DNA of 64,000 nt from Zygnema cylindricum (GCA_037447655.1 JBBHKE010002458.1:1-64000); one strand, 5' to 3'; shown: positions 44,583-57,829, counted from the stretch's first letter. A program made the numbers and translations. The notes: generated from the letters alone by a model not told the origin.

Positions 44583-44711
44583 TTTTTTTGTTATTATTAT
44601 TTTTCTTAGGTTTCTAAAATTCACGAGTATATATCTAAAAGGAAAAATGAGACGGACGAAGACGAAGACGATTGGAGCGATTAAAAGAAACTTCGTTTGT
44701 CTTTTTTGTAA

Positions 44712-44794
<83 letters not shown>

Positions 44795-44905
44795 TTTTCT
44801 TAGGTTTTTAAAATTAACGAGTATATATCTAAAAGGAAAAATGAGACGGACGAAAACGAAAACGATTGGAGCGATTAAAAGAAACTTTGTTTGTTTTTTT
44901 TTTAA

Positions 44906-44988
<83 letters not shown>

Positions 44989-45000
44989 TTTTTTTTACGT
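44583..45000. repeat. ~200-bp tandem duplication bounded by poly-T
   Basis: Cores at 44606-44715 and 44800-44908 are near-identical (TTTCTTAGGTTT...ACGAGTATATATCTAAAAGG, AATGAGACGGACGAA, GATTGGAGCGATTAAAAG) and each is followed by a T-run of 40 or more with a single A. A shorter T-run precedes the first core. Confidence 0.9.
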
Positions 45001-45099
45001 GGTCTTAATCAAGTTAGATTAGCTTTAATAATAAGTTTTAGTTTGTCTAGGATGTCAATGGACTACAATGCGAACCTTAATTAGTGTGGCTCAAGTGGA

Positions 45100-45310
45100 C
45101 TTTTTTTTTGCGTTTCCCTCCCTCTGCCTCCCTCTCCTCCCGTTTGTCTCCATTCGCCTCCTTTAGGCTCACTTTGACTCAGTTTGCCTACGCTTGTCTC
45201 CGTTTTAACTCCCTTAGCGCCACATCACCTTCGTTTGTCTTTTTATGCCTCCGATTGCGTCCCCCTTTGCCTCTCTTTTCCTCCGTTTGCCTCTTGGATG
45301 TTGAACTTCC
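45100..45310. repeat. pyrimidine-rich degenerate repeat
   Basis: Repeated (C)CTCCGTTTGCCTC / CTCCCTTTG-like words. Frames over it look leucine-rich by composition only. No gene called. Confidence 0.6.
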
Positions 45311-48300
45311 TATTGGTTTGGGAAGTTTTGAGATCGAGTGTCCGGTCCACATTAGATCATGTTGTGTGCTAACAAGATTTTTAAATTAGCCACTCTTTTT
45401 TATTTAAATATTTTTATATTAGTTAATATTGATGATGAAATAATGTTCTTGTATAACTTTTACTAAGAAAGCACGATGTAATCCATTTGAGTACAAAAAA
45501 AAAAAAGGCAAAAATGGAATTGGAATCGAATCGTAACTTACGTTTGTGGTGATTGTATGCGTCGCTAATACCGCTGATGATTGTCAACGTCTACAATGTG
45601 TTGTCGACTTGTCGCACGTTTTTTTTTGGATTTTCTTGTCATGTCGCATGTTTTTCCATGACATTGTAGATGTGCCGCCTTCCAGCCTGTGCCGTTTCAC
45701 GGTTGAAGAAGATGTGATTTGACTTCGCGCCTCCTGTACGGTCGACACGAAATAACATCAAAATCTTCAGACCCTTGCAAATAATAATTTGTACCGACTG
45801 TAATAGACAAAACAAATTATGTACTTTTACTCTTCGCTTGAAATCGTTTGATTTTTTCTTAGAATTTCTACAATTTCGAATGGGTTTCTACTTGTTTGAT
45901 GGAAATAATTTGATTAATAACACATCGCCGATGTGCTATAAAGAAAAGTAAGAAAATGACGTTTATTAACATGGCCTTGGGTCGAAAAACACAAGACGAC
46001 AACATGTAGTACATTTTAAGGTTGACAGTGACGCAAAATGTACTTCTAATTTTTTCGATATCTTTGTACGGTTCTTACTTACGCAGTGAGAAGCTAAGTT
46101 TTATATAAAAACCATAGAAAAAACCATTACGTTGGCACATGGGGACATAACCTTTTTGCTAAAGTTACAACCGTACAGTGAAATAACAAAAATATAAAGT
46201 ACAATGTGCGTCATCTCCGAACTTAGGATGTACGACAAGTTGTAGTCTTGTTTTTCAGACCCACTATCACATCATCTTCAAATTTATCTTATGCCCCTTA
46301 TCCATCAGGAGGCGACAATAGTCATACGGAAATGTTTATGAGCAGTAATATTTTTTTCACTTCTCATTGTCAACAAAGAATCTATCGCCTACGTGCTTTA
46401 TTTCGATTGGAACCACGTAGATTCGTGTTCAGGCGACGAGCACATTCAAAGATTCCAGAAACACAAAATTTGAAACTCGTATCTGTACGACCAACCACTG
46501 ATTGAAATTACATGAATGTACACTTTGTACGTTACTGTTTTGTCGTTTTGTCATTGTTTTGTCCTTCTTGTTTTATCGTTGAAAATTTGAAAAAAGCACG
46601 CGCGGCAAATTTTGGATGTCAACGGATGGTGAAGGAGGCGTCACAAGACATTTTTTAACATATACTTTTTGGTGGTTTTTTGTGGCTTTGATTCCAACCT
46701 GTCCAAATGCGCGTGCACTATGCCGCGTATAGAGTTCATCCATCGTGGATCAAGTTTACACGTCCGGTGTGTTGGTAGTGTCCTCCCTGAAAACAATGGA
46801 GGAGACTTGCCAAACACTGAATGACCGCTTGGTTCGAAAACACATAATTAGACGGTCGACGTTGTCGCCCAAAAGAAACTTACCGAATCTATAATAATCA
46901 TGTCTTAAAAAAAAAGCAAAAAAGCAGTACGCCTTGTACGGAAATGCACTCTTTCCAGTAAACAACCTCACTTAAGGCATGGTGGCGGTTCACCCTTATA
47001 ACACATTGGCGATGTGTTTTATATAAAGTAACACCGCTTTCACATATCGAAAAAAAATATTCGCACGCGTCAAAATGTTTTTAAAGTTTTTGACGGCTAA
47101 AAAAATACACACTTGTTTCTTTTTGTCCTCTTACCTCTTATATTTTTATTTTTTTTGCATGGGTTTCAAGACCGCAATACCATATGGAAAGGTGGAAAAT
47201 CCATGAAGGCGCCACTGCAACTTGCGCCTCTATCACCTTGCTCACCTTCCCTCTCCTTCACTCCAAACTTCACTACTTATCAGCACCGATGGAGGAAGGC
47301 ACAATACTGAGGGCGGCTGCAAGTGCGCGAACCAAGTCACATTGGGAAAAATCCAACAACCACGCCTAAAAATAACAAAAAGGGTTCTTATTTTGCAATG
47401 GCCTCAAGAATTGTATGCCCATTCATGGCGACCTGATAGGAGAGGAAATTGCAAAAGCATCTTACTCAGCCATGGTTGGAAGGCTATACGTATCATGTCC
47501 CGCATAGACGTGCGACATACCAAAACGTTTCAAAAAATACGATGTCCTGCGACGTTAAAAAAGGTCCAAAAAAATACGGTGTGTCAAGACATATTGTACA
47601 CGTTGACAGCCGTCACAAGTATTGTCGGCGTATACAATCGTCACACCTTAAAGTAACAATTTTGTTGTTACACATTAGGACACGTGAAAGTTGTGTACGA
47701 GGATAGGCGTTAAAATTCAAAGTAAGTTCGCTAGGGTGTCTACCATTAGATTAGGTAAGTAGACCACTTTTTATTTGCGTGGCTCATTCTGGTTGGTACC
47801 ACGTAGGATAATATTCGTTGCTAAAAATCTACAAAGAACCTTTGAAGGCAAAGTGTGAACGAAATATGTGTACCATTGGAGGTAACTAATAACTCGTACA
47901 GGGTGGATTAGGATATTTTATATGAAATTTCAAAACGGAACGACAGAAAGGGAGCGACAAACGTCGATGGCGGGAGCCTGACGGGATAATCTCGGTGGAC
48001 TTGCATCCACCTTGGCGGAAGGCACGTGGCCTATACAACGTGTAGGCACCTAAGAGCGCGTTCATCGTAGATTTTATATCTCGTTTCCACACGGATCACT
48101 TTCACACATTTAATATGTGCATAGTGTCCTCTTTGACCACATTAGCCACAAACCGATCGAGAGATGGGGTCTCGGATTAAAAAAGTAGACCATCCAAAGG
48201 TCAAGTTTCACGCCCATAACCTTGGAGGTTCTTCAATAAAGATATTTTTCCCTTAAAAAAAAAGGGTACAAAATGGTACGAAACAGTACGATCCTCACTA

Positions 48301-48900
48301 AACAACCTCCCTTTTTCGCAAATGGAAGTTCAACCTTAGGGGGTGTGCCAATGTATTAAAGTATCGAGTTCTTTCTGTCGTTTTCCTCCAAAATCCAGTC
48401 CCCAAAGGTAGAATCTTTTGCCGTACGAAAAAAATACATTTACCACAGTACAATAAACGTAAACTCGATGCTTTTATTATATTCCATGTTTGTCGGCTTA
48501 TGTACTCATTTTGGCGTTTCCCTCTTTTTTACCTCCGGGCACGGGAATTCAACTTATCGAAATTTTTTAGCAAAAATCAGCTCGCAAGGTGAGTTAAAGT
48601 ACCACTCGAACAACGAATGAAAAAAAGTACACGCACGCCGCCACACGATTGGGAACAATTTAACACGAATGAGAGTACTCGTTATTTCTTTCATTGCCCG
48701 TCACACGCATGTACCGAAGCATGTACGAAAAAAACAGCCTCGAACCTCCACTTTCATTCATGGGTCCTTTGCAAAATTTCACGGCTATCATCGCCTCTCC
48801 CACTCCCTCTCACATTATCGGTTTGAACTCACACGTTTTGCATTTTAATAGATGGCTATTCTTGTGAGAGAAGTTAAAAAAACGAAATCGCTAAGCGATG
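45311..48900. other. AT-rich region without a convincing gene
   Basis: Short frames only, none longer than about 145 codons and none with a recognisable domain. A few words recur (GTCGACNNNTACAAC types near 45590 and 47600) that also make up the inverted repeat at 48917. A stretch at 45960-46170 resembles 50970-51130. Confidence 0.6.
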
Positions 48901-48916
48901 GCGGAAAGTTATTGAA

Positions 48917-49505
48917 ATAGCGACGTCGACGTTGTCGCAAGTGAGCATGACGTTGTCACAAACCCCTAAACATCTACAATGTCAAAAAATGAGAAGACTA
49001 CAACCGTCGTCGTTTTTGTACATTCACCAATTATTATAAGTTTTGTAGTCGTCTTGAATCTTCACAAGTTGTACCCACGTTTACAACCGTCGCCTTTTAA
49101 AGTTCTGATTTCATTTTCGCACATTGGAACGTTATGAAAAGTAGTACGGAGAATCTTCACTAAAATCCAAAGTAATTCTCCAAAGTACCAGTTACTCGGC
49201 CACGTACCCGTAGGCACTTTGCCATGTAATGAGACTTAGCCTGCTACTTTGTATTTTAGCGATGATTTTTTGTACTACTGTCAAAACGTTCTGCTGTAAC
49301 CTAATGAAATCATTACTTGAAATTGTGATGGATATAGACGTGGGTGTAATATGCAACGGTTGTAGACGACTACAAAACTTGCGACAATTGATGACGTTTA
49401 CAAAATAGCGACGGTTGTAGGCGTCTAACATTTTGTGACATTCTACATGTTGAGGGTTTGTGACGTTTTGATGTCACGCTCATTTATGACAGCGTAGACG
49501 TCACT
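48917..49505. repeat. large imperfect inverted repeat
   Basis: Left arm 48917-49080 and right arm about 49335-49505 are roughly three-quarters complementary over ~165 bp: GCGACGTCGACG with the complement of GTAGACGTCACTA, CTACAACCGTCGTCG with CGACGGTTGTAGGCG, AGTTTTGTAGTCGTCT with AGACGACTACAAAACT. The spacer is ~255 bp without coding. It could be a non-autonomous DNA transposon or a hairpin RNA source. Confidence 0.7.
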
Positions 49506-50389
49506 AATTCCAAAAAATTCCGTCATGATTTCCCAATTTTGTTTTTTCGTCCGTTCTCACTCTATTTGCGATTAAAATACGCCCAAAGACAGTCAAAAAC
49601 AATATTTTCCATATATCTTTTATTTGATACCATTATTACCGTTTTTTGTTGCAATAATTGTGAGATAGACGTGGTAATGGGAGAGGGAGAGAGAAAGAGG
49701 AACCTCCACGGACTTCGTTTCTTATGAAATGGCGTTCGTTGGTCGAGACCCCGCCACGGCCCCTACACACAAAAAAGTGCACGGAAAAAAATACGCACAT
49801 GCTGGAAACGTGCAGTGGGCTTTTCTTTTGGTACCCCGCGTAGAAAAGTTTAAAAAAACCTCCGACGCGTGCGATAACATCTTCCTATTCGTATATATCC
49901 TGAAACTTTGGTTAAAACAACCCAGCGAGGTGATTTGAGTAGAGGTTTGAAAATGATGTGGAGGGACGCGAAAGTGGATCACACGAATTAAACATTAAAC
50001 TAAATCAACCTATTTGCTGCTTACTCAACCATAGACACGTAACTAAACTCTTCACTCCTTAACACTCAGATCCTTAACAAAATGTCAGTGAATTCGGATA
50101 TGTTTCAAATGTTTATGAAACACTAGATTCTTAAACATCGTGATAGAACTCAAACTATAACAAATTCTCATACACACAAAACTAAACTCTTTAACTCTTT
50201 AGCACTCACTAGGTCCTTAACAAAATGCCGCAATGTCCGGATATATTCTGTACGTTTATGATACACTAGATTCTTAATCATTGTCTTAGAACTCGTACAA
50301 GAACAATTTCTTATACATCCAACTGTCTCAAAATTTCCAACATCGTTTTAACCCAAATTTAAGCATTTGATGCATGGCACATTGCCATG
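49506..50389. other. no gene seen
   Basis: AT-rich DNA with repeated ACTCTTTAACTCTTTAGCACTC-type words near 50040-50230, apparently two diverged copies of a ~125-bp unit (TCCTTAACAAAATG...ATGATACACTAGATTCTTAA). No coding call. Confidence 0.5.
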
Positions 50390-50770
50390 TACTAGGCCTC
50401 CATAGAACTCAACGTGTCTTTGACTTTGAAGGGAAACTTTCATTTCCCAGATGCGAACGCGGAGCTCTTTGCGGTGAGCTCACGATTGGACATGATTTGG
50501 GTGTTAAACTCATCCTTTAAGAGAGCTTCAACCACCTCGTTCCACTTCTAAGTCGTGGCGTCTGATCTATCTAGCCATGTGAGTATAGGCTTTATACACA
50601 ATGGGTAGAGAATGTATGAGAAGTGTGATTTTGGTGTCCATGGGAAGAGTGAAGCCAAATGCGTCGGCTTCGTCAAAGAGGTTGGGGTAATGCGAGGTGT
50701 AAGCCTCCATTGAAGTGCCGTTTTCGTAGATAGTGGTCATTAGCGTTATCCAAACTCGAACCATAACCCT
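50390..50770 (-). pseudogene. copia gag relic
   Basis: Minus strand MTTIYENGTSMEAYTSHY, LFDEADAFGFTLPMDTK and LLIHSLPIVYKAY fit the copia Gag capsid block (a leucine-rich helix ending in SLP-x-x-Y). No adjacent pol or LTR is seen. 50771-52430 has no identifiable gene. Confidence 0.6.
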
Positions 50771-52513
50771 AAATGCAGAAGTTGTACAAATCTTTAAATG
50801 AAAATAACCAAAAAAATACAAAGAAGAAAATTGATATAACTTCAAAAACATAGAACCGTATAAGCTATAAAATACAAGCATTACAAAAAATAAGGGGGAC
50901 GGAAAGTAAAAACATTTTTTACGGACTGTAATGAATAGTAAGTTATCTTAAAACGGTACAAACCAAAAGGGTAACCCTAAACAGTATAAGTTGCAGTACA
51001 TCTAAAGTTTCAAAGTGACGCAAATTTTACTGTGGTAATTTCATTTTTGGGGATTTTCTCGTTGCGGGCTAAGTTTTGGAGGAAAACGACAGAAAAAAAA
51101 CCCTTACTTTATCACATGGGGAAATGCACTATAAACTTTAATAGCGTGAAATCTTCGCCATTCTCTACCAATGAGCGTGCACGGCTGAATCTACACCTAA
51201 TTTTTCGAACCTTCCCGAGTAGGTCAATATGTTCAAAACCGTCAATCCAACCGTGAAATCATAAATTGTCAACAAACACATTAAAACGTCAAGCGTGTAA
51301 CCCTTGTACGAACCTTGTACGGGCAAAACATAGAGTTCGTAAAATGTTCGAACATAACGTTTTTTTTCTTCTGTTTGACGTATAAATTAGCCCAGTTTGG
51401 AGCCAACCGAACTAGAAACGAAGTAGTTGATCCTTCCCCATATAGAAACCGGCTTGCCTTAGGGCTTTTTGTGGAACCACATTCTAAGATGGAAACTGAC
51501 TTTGTCTTAGGTCCAACAAAGGCACCAAAAGCTGCAGAGGAAACGTTATGGTAACTAAGATCTCGCGTTTCGAGGCGGTTAACCAACCGAAAATTACAAA
51601 GATTGGGAGGGATGATAAGGAGATTTGGGAGATCTTTACTCGAATACTTCGACCGGCGATGCCTTTTTCTTCTTTGTTTTTGCTCATCCTCTAGTTTTTT
51701 GTCATCGTCTTTGAATCTGCTTTTTTATTCATTGTCGCTTTAATTTTACTTTTTGTGTTGTACTTACATGGGAACATTTCATCGTCAATAATGTGAAAAC
51801 AATTGGAAACGCTATTTGTGGCCACACTGTACTAATAACATATAATCTCATATAACAAATATATATCATGTGTAATACAGGGATGCGGAATATGCCGTTT
51901 TCAATTGTTTTCGTTTCTTTCTAACAAAATCTGGTTAGACAACATATATTTGTTGCAAACCAGGTAGTATCATTAGTTCTGTTAGCATCAGTCTTTATCA
52001 TACTTGTCTAGTAGTTATATTAATACAACATGATGTGTTTACGAAATTGTCATTGTTGAAGAAATTGTTTGCAACTACATAACCACACAAAAAAACGGTT
52101 TTTCGTAATAGGACCCTGTTGACACAAACAAGGAAAATTCTTTAGCAATATGCAAAAGCAAAAATGCTCGTCTTCTCTGCGTTGCTCAAATCATAGTTCA
52201 AATGTTTGCGAACAATTGGACACACTCTATGTGGTAAATCCTGTAATATAATGGCACTATACTGTGTATAGTGTGGTGTAAGCACATATAGTGTCTCCAC
52301 TATTTTTGTACATTTGAACTGTGGTTCAACCCACAGTCAATGCATTTGATAGAAGAGTATTCGAGTACGGGGTATATTCGGAAATGTCAAATTCCCTATT
52401 CATTTAGTAGGATCATATATTTTTGAGTTAAGGAAAGTTAGGAACAACAGAGATACAAAAACATACTGGATGTCTATGCCATTGCATCCCATGTCGTCTT
52501 TGACTTATCAACC

Positions 52514-55500
52514 ATGTCCGGAAGCCCTCCCCCACCTCCGCCCAAACCTCGTAAACCTTCGAGGCGTTTGGAATGTCCTGGGTGTCACAACCTTTTTGCC
52601 GCTGGGGCCGGCATTTCCCTTCATACACGGAGTTGTCGACATTGTATAACCTTGGGTGGTCCTTTGTCTATCACCTCTCCTCAATCATTGTCGACCACAC
52701 TCCCGTCCGGCCCCACAGATGAGGATTGGAATTTCGTACGTGAGTTAGATGTTTTGGGAGCTTATGATTTGGGAGCCCCCCGCCCGCGATTGTACACCCG
52801 TATTCCTGTGGCCGTCAGGACAATAGTACAAGATGCCCTCCACCTCCCCTTGTCCCACATTTCTTCAAACCCGGCGGACATTGCTCCTTGGCACCTACTT
52901 CTTATGTTCTCTCTCTGGGTGCTAGTCCTTCCAAGTCGTGGAGGGGGCAGTGGGGCTAGAGAAACTATGGCGCGTTGTCGCCGATTCCTTCGGGGTGACT
53001 GGAAGTCCCTCCACGCCGAGCATGAGGATCGGGTATCGAGCACCTCTTTCATACCACGTCGGCCACCTAAGCCATCGGATGTCCCGGCCTCTTATCGTCG
53101 AGCAATTCACTTAGGCCGAGTTGGTGAGCTTTCTCGAGCGGTTCGGGCCCTACAGCCATTCACCCCTGCCCCCGGATCTTCTTCCACTATTGAGGTCCTT
53201 CGAGCTCTCCACCCCCCTGCCCCTTCCCCTTTACCCCTTTCCATCCACACCTTTGAGCCTTCTGAGAGTTTTACTTTGGATCGGGAGGTTTTCATTAAGG
53301 CTCTTAGCTCTTCTCCTCACCTTTCAGCGGGGGGCCCCTCGGGCACAGTATATGAGTTGTTTCGCGATGTTTTGCCCCCTGAATCGGGTGCCCGGGGGTT
53401 CGATGTGTTTTTTCGAGTATGTTCCCTTATAGCTAGTGGGGATGTTCCCCCTCGGATTTGTGATCTTCTCACGGCGTCCCGCCTTGTGGCAATCGCCAAA
53501 CCTAATGGTGGGATCCGCCCTATTGCCGTGGGAGAGGTTTTATATAGATTGGTGGCTCGTGCGATATGTCTCCAGCTCCAACCGGCTTTCCATGATTATT
53601 TCTCTCCTCATCAGTTTGGAGTGGCCACGAGAGGGGGTTGTGAGGCCGTGGTCCATGGGATTCGGGCTTTGTTGGATGTACATCCGGATTGGTTGGTCCT
53701 TCAAGTCGACGTTTCCAATGCATTTAATACGGTGGATCGGAACGTGATTTTTTCAGAGCTTATGGCGGCTCCATCTCCGATTGTCCAATTGTTCCCCTTT
53801 GTGAGGGCTTTCTATTCTTTGACAAGCAGCCTTTCCTTCTCGGCCGATGGTGATATTATTCCTCTCTCCTCTGCTACTGGCACTCGCCAAGGTGACCCTC
53901 TCGGCGGACCTTTGTTCGCCCTTGCCCATTACCGGGCCCTTCGTGCCTCCGCAGCCGCCTTCCCTTCTTGCCTTTTTCCTTCGGTCGCAGATGATACGCA
54001 CATTATTGGGCCGAGAGAACAAGTCGTGTTGGCATATGATTTTTTCAGGGAACGTTTAGCCGAACTCAACCTTTCAGTTCAGCCGTCGAAGTGTGTTATT
54101 TGGTCTCCTCAGGATATTCCACTTTCGTTTACTACCCCTCCTGGTTTTCAAACCCCTTCTCCCTCCGATGGCATTCGTGTGCTTGGTTGCCCCCTTGGTT
54201 CAGATACTTTCGTGACCCAATTCCTTCATGATGCTTTACAGACAGATCTAGCCCAAGTGGACGACCTTCCTCACCTTCCCGATCCCCAAGTTGCTTTTGC
54301 TATGTTAACCAGGTGTTTTCCCCACCGCCCTTCTTACCTCACTCGTACTTCCCCTCCCACCTCGACATTTCTCTCCTCTCTCTCGGCTTTTGACGATCGC
54401 CTCATGGACGTCCTCCACTCTATGTTAGGTCGCGGGGCATTTGATCGCGCGTCTGGGCCATCAGCCCGCATTCAGGCATCCCTCCCTGTCTCTACTGGGG
54501 GGTTGGGTCTATTATCGACAGCTCGTGTTGCTCCAGCTGCCTATTTGGGAAGTTGGTGTCTTATTGCCTCTACTCTTGTTTCCCGTTTCTTGGCTGGGGA
54601 CACCCCCGTTCTAGCTACTGTTATCCCCCGGGTTTCAGACGGTGTGTTCGCCTTCCAGCGATCTCTATTGGACGCGTCACGTTCTCTTCCTCCCCATTCC
54701 CTTGTGGATGTGCTGATTTTCTCGACCCTTGTTAAAAAATCTGTTGAGCGTGTCCATTAATCGATTTCCGACCAGGTTGTCGCCACCATTAAATCCGAGC
54801 TTCTCACGGCGCTTCCCTCCGATTCTTCTCGTGCCTGTTTTCTCTCTTATGGTGGAACTGGTTCTAGGTCTTGGCTTTTTGCCACACCTATTTTGTCCAC
54901 TCTCCGATTCTCACCAGCTCAGTTCACCACTGCCCTTCGGTTTCGCCTCGGCCTCCCCCATCCTCTTTTACTTGGCTCTCTTGTTTGTGCATGTGGTCGT
55001 GTCTTGGGGCCCGATGGTGTCCATTTGCTTCGTTGCTCCCATGGGGGAGATTTGATCCAGGCGCACGACACTATTCGAGACACCGTTGCCACTATTGCCT
55101 CAGAAGGGGGCTTTTCTGTGCGTCGAGAGGTTTCTCATATTATTCCCTCGCGTCGGATCGATGTTGTTTTGCTTGATGTTGCCCGTCGCATTTTCGGTGA
55201 TATTGTTCTGGCGAACCCTACTTCAGCTACAGTTGTTGGTCAGGCGGCTCGACATCTTGGGGTGGCAGCTCGTGATACTGCTAAGGCGAAGGAGCGTGAT
55301 TATGCCCACCGGGACCCTATGGATGACTTTATTCTGATGGCGGTCGAGATCTTTGGTTGTTTGGGTGTTCCACTGGACGAGTTTCTCCGTACTTGTACTC
55401 GATGTGCTTTCGAGCGTCGAGGACTTGGGAGCCCTCCTCCTTCGGTCTTTACTTCTTTTTACCGTCAACGCTTATCTGTGGCTCTACAACGAGTGCAGGC

Positions 55501-55609
55501 TTCTATTCTCCTCCGATCGACTGTTGCGGTTTTGGATCGTCGCCGTGCTCCGGAACTCCCTCAACGTGCTCCCCCGGGCTGGGGGGACTTACGGGGTTAT
55601 TTTTCGTAG
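52514..55609 (+). pseudogene. LINE polyprotein: zinc finger, reverse transcriptase, restriction-like endonuclease; one in-frame stop
   Basis: Starts MSGSPPPPPPKPRKPSRRLE, then a C2HC finger (CPGC, 12 residues, HTRSC). Reverse transcriptase blocks follow: SAGGPSGTVYELFRD, RLVAIAKPNGGIRPIAVGEV, QFGVATRGGCEAVVHGI, LQVDVSNAFNTVDR, TGTRQGDPLGGPLF and the catalytic VADDTHI (53987-54007; Val where most have Tyr/Phe). After a TAA at 54758-54760 the same frame continues without further stops to 55609 through CACGRVLGPDGVHLLRC, RRIDVVLLD and VEIFG: the cysteine-histidine finger and acidic core of the restriction-like endonuclease of R2/NeSL-type non-LTR elements. One nonsense codon in 1,031 makes this the best preserved pol of the window after the Ty3 RT. 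Confidence 0.9.
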
Positions 55610-55834
55610 ATATTTAATTGAGTTATGGTTGGGGTTGAGGTTTGTATTTTTGTTTTTGTGAGTTGCCGTGCTTTTCATTTTGAGTTAGGGTGCTTTTATT
55701 TTCCTTGTTGTTGCTTCCTTTTTTTTAGGGTGTGTTCGTGTCGCTCTTTTTGTTTTTTATTGTTGTTTTTCAGTGTTGGTTATGCCACCCCTTTTGTACC
55801 CCAAGACTCAGATGGTTTACCATCGTGCTTTTTA
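55610..55834 (+). other. LINE 3' UTR
   Basis: Shared with 30123-30328 and, inverted, with 56469-56655. T-rich, containing CACCCCTTTTGTACC and ending GGTTTACCATCGTGCTTTTTAA without a poly-A tail. Confidence 0.8.
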
Positions 55835-55859
55835 ATTTATCCTGCAAAGCTTTGATTGC

Positions 55860-56460
55860 ATGTCATTAACCTAATTATTTATTTTATAAAAAATGCCAAT
55901 GCAAAAAATCAATATATAAAAAGTTCAAAAACTTTGTATTTTTTCAAGTATCCAAGTGCTAGTTCATTAACGAAGGAACTAATAATTAATTATTTTTAAT
56001 TTTATTTGTTATTTATTTTTTTTATTTTTTTTAATAATTTTAGACTTAGTTCACTTTGAGTTAAACGACAACTTTGTATCAGTTCTTATATTCTTCAACA
56101 ACTTAGTCTCATATTATAACAAGAGGCAAAGAAAACTGGATTCAGGGGTGAAAAATTAGATGGAAAAAACCAAGAACAAGTTACTAATATGAGAGAGCTA
56201 AGCAGAAAGATTGAGGGCGAAGGCACGTGAAACGAAACAAATACTGGTTGAAAGTAGGGGAAACTTTGAACCAATAGTACAGGAGACGACTGTTTTAATG
56301 TATTTTGCTGTTGGACGTTTGATACTGGTTGACGTTTGATACAAAAGAGTCCTCTACAAGTTTTCCATACAAAATAAAGGGAGTTCGGTTCCTACTGAAC
56401 CAGATATTCAGAATTCAGGCCAAACGTACGGAAGCGCCTGCATATACAATATTTATTTAG
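55860..56460. other. no gene seen
   Basis: AT-rich sequence, including T/A tracts near 55990-56035. Nothing supported. Confidence 0.6.
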
Positions 56461-56468
56461 TGACTTTA

Positions 56469-56655
56469 GTAAAAAGCGCGATGGTAGACCATCTGAGTCA
56501 ATGGGAACAAAAGGAAGTAGCAATGCTAAAACTGAAAAACTACATGTGGGGAGAATAAAACGAAAAGGATAAGCAAGGCAAAAGCAACGAAGATACAAAA
56601 AGATGACACGTAAACTGAAAACACCCAAAGAAGCGAAAAACACCGAACGAAACAT
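56469..56655 (-). mobile_element. LINE 3'-UTR fragment
   Basis: The reverse strand reads TTTTTCAGTTTTAGCATTGC, GACTCAGATGGTCTACCATC and GCGCTTTTTACT, matching the LINE 3' UTR and its terminus. A severely 5'-truncated insertion. 56656-57829 has no identifiable gene. Confidence 0.8.
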
Positions 56656-57829
56656 CTAAGGAAAGATTCAACATGTCTCAACAAAACCCTAGCATAACTA
56701 AAAGTATTTTTAATAGCAGTATGTTATCAATATTTTGCAGAAAAAAACGATCAGAAAACCCAACATCACATACAGATAGGCTCTTATATGACAATTGCAC
56801 GGTCAAAAATTGTTACATCCACACTAACCATTTTCTTTGCCAGACCTTGGAATATCTAGACATGGAATTACTCCGACTACTGCGATTAACATTACACTTT
56901 TTCGGCCAGTACCAAGCGTTTTAAACGCACGCATGAATCGTCGAAAAAATAATGATACATGCGCACGGAACAAATGCAATGTTTTTTACAATGCGTTGAC
57001 CGACTTTCACTTCAGTATAAAGTAAAAATATGAAAAACTCAAACACATTTAAAAATTTAATAAATAATGAAAAATAATACGACAACAGACAATGGAAATG
57101 AAACTACAAGAGCGACAATCCTGCCTCTCGCTAAAAAAGTGAACCAAGCAACCAGCGACCAGCGACAAGGCTGCCTCGTCGCAAGCGCTTGGCCCTATTA
57201 CAACATGTTAACACTAGATAATGAGAAATTCACAATACAAGCAAAAAATGGTCCATTCTACAACATATGAACATTGAATAATGACAAATTTAAAATTGAA
57301 GCAAAAAAATGGCCATTTCACAACATTGAATAATGAAAATGCACAATTGAACCGAAAGTAACCCAATTTTATATTCATGTGAGGGAAATGGCTAATATTA
57401 CACAACAAAAAGAGGCTAAACTCATTAACGGCCGTGAATACAGCTATCTCCTCTATCTCTCTACTCCAAATGAAATAAATTTCGCCCAGCTCTTTTTTTG
57501 AAATTTCCATACACTTTTTCCGTAGATTACATCCGTACACGAAAACTACAAATTTAACGAAATTTTCAGAAACTAAAAAAATTAACGCAATTAAAAAAAA
57601 AAGGTGAAAATCCGTGCGATTTGTACCTCTATGAATTAAACTTGTGATCGACCCTCAGGTTTTTCATTAAAAGCACGCGAAGGTTACAGTCTTAACCTTT
57701 TGACTGTGATCCACAAATGAAAATCGTAAAACTCTGTGATGAGAAAAAACACTTTGGATGCCCATAAAATGTAAAACGAATAGAGAGGGCAGTGTAGTCT
57801 ACGAGTATGACGATCACAACGACAAAAAA

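Noticed and set aside
46248-46505. Plus-strand frame of 85 codons as a small gene
   Set aside because: No recognisable domain, splice context or conservation evidence in a gene-poor AT-rich stretch.
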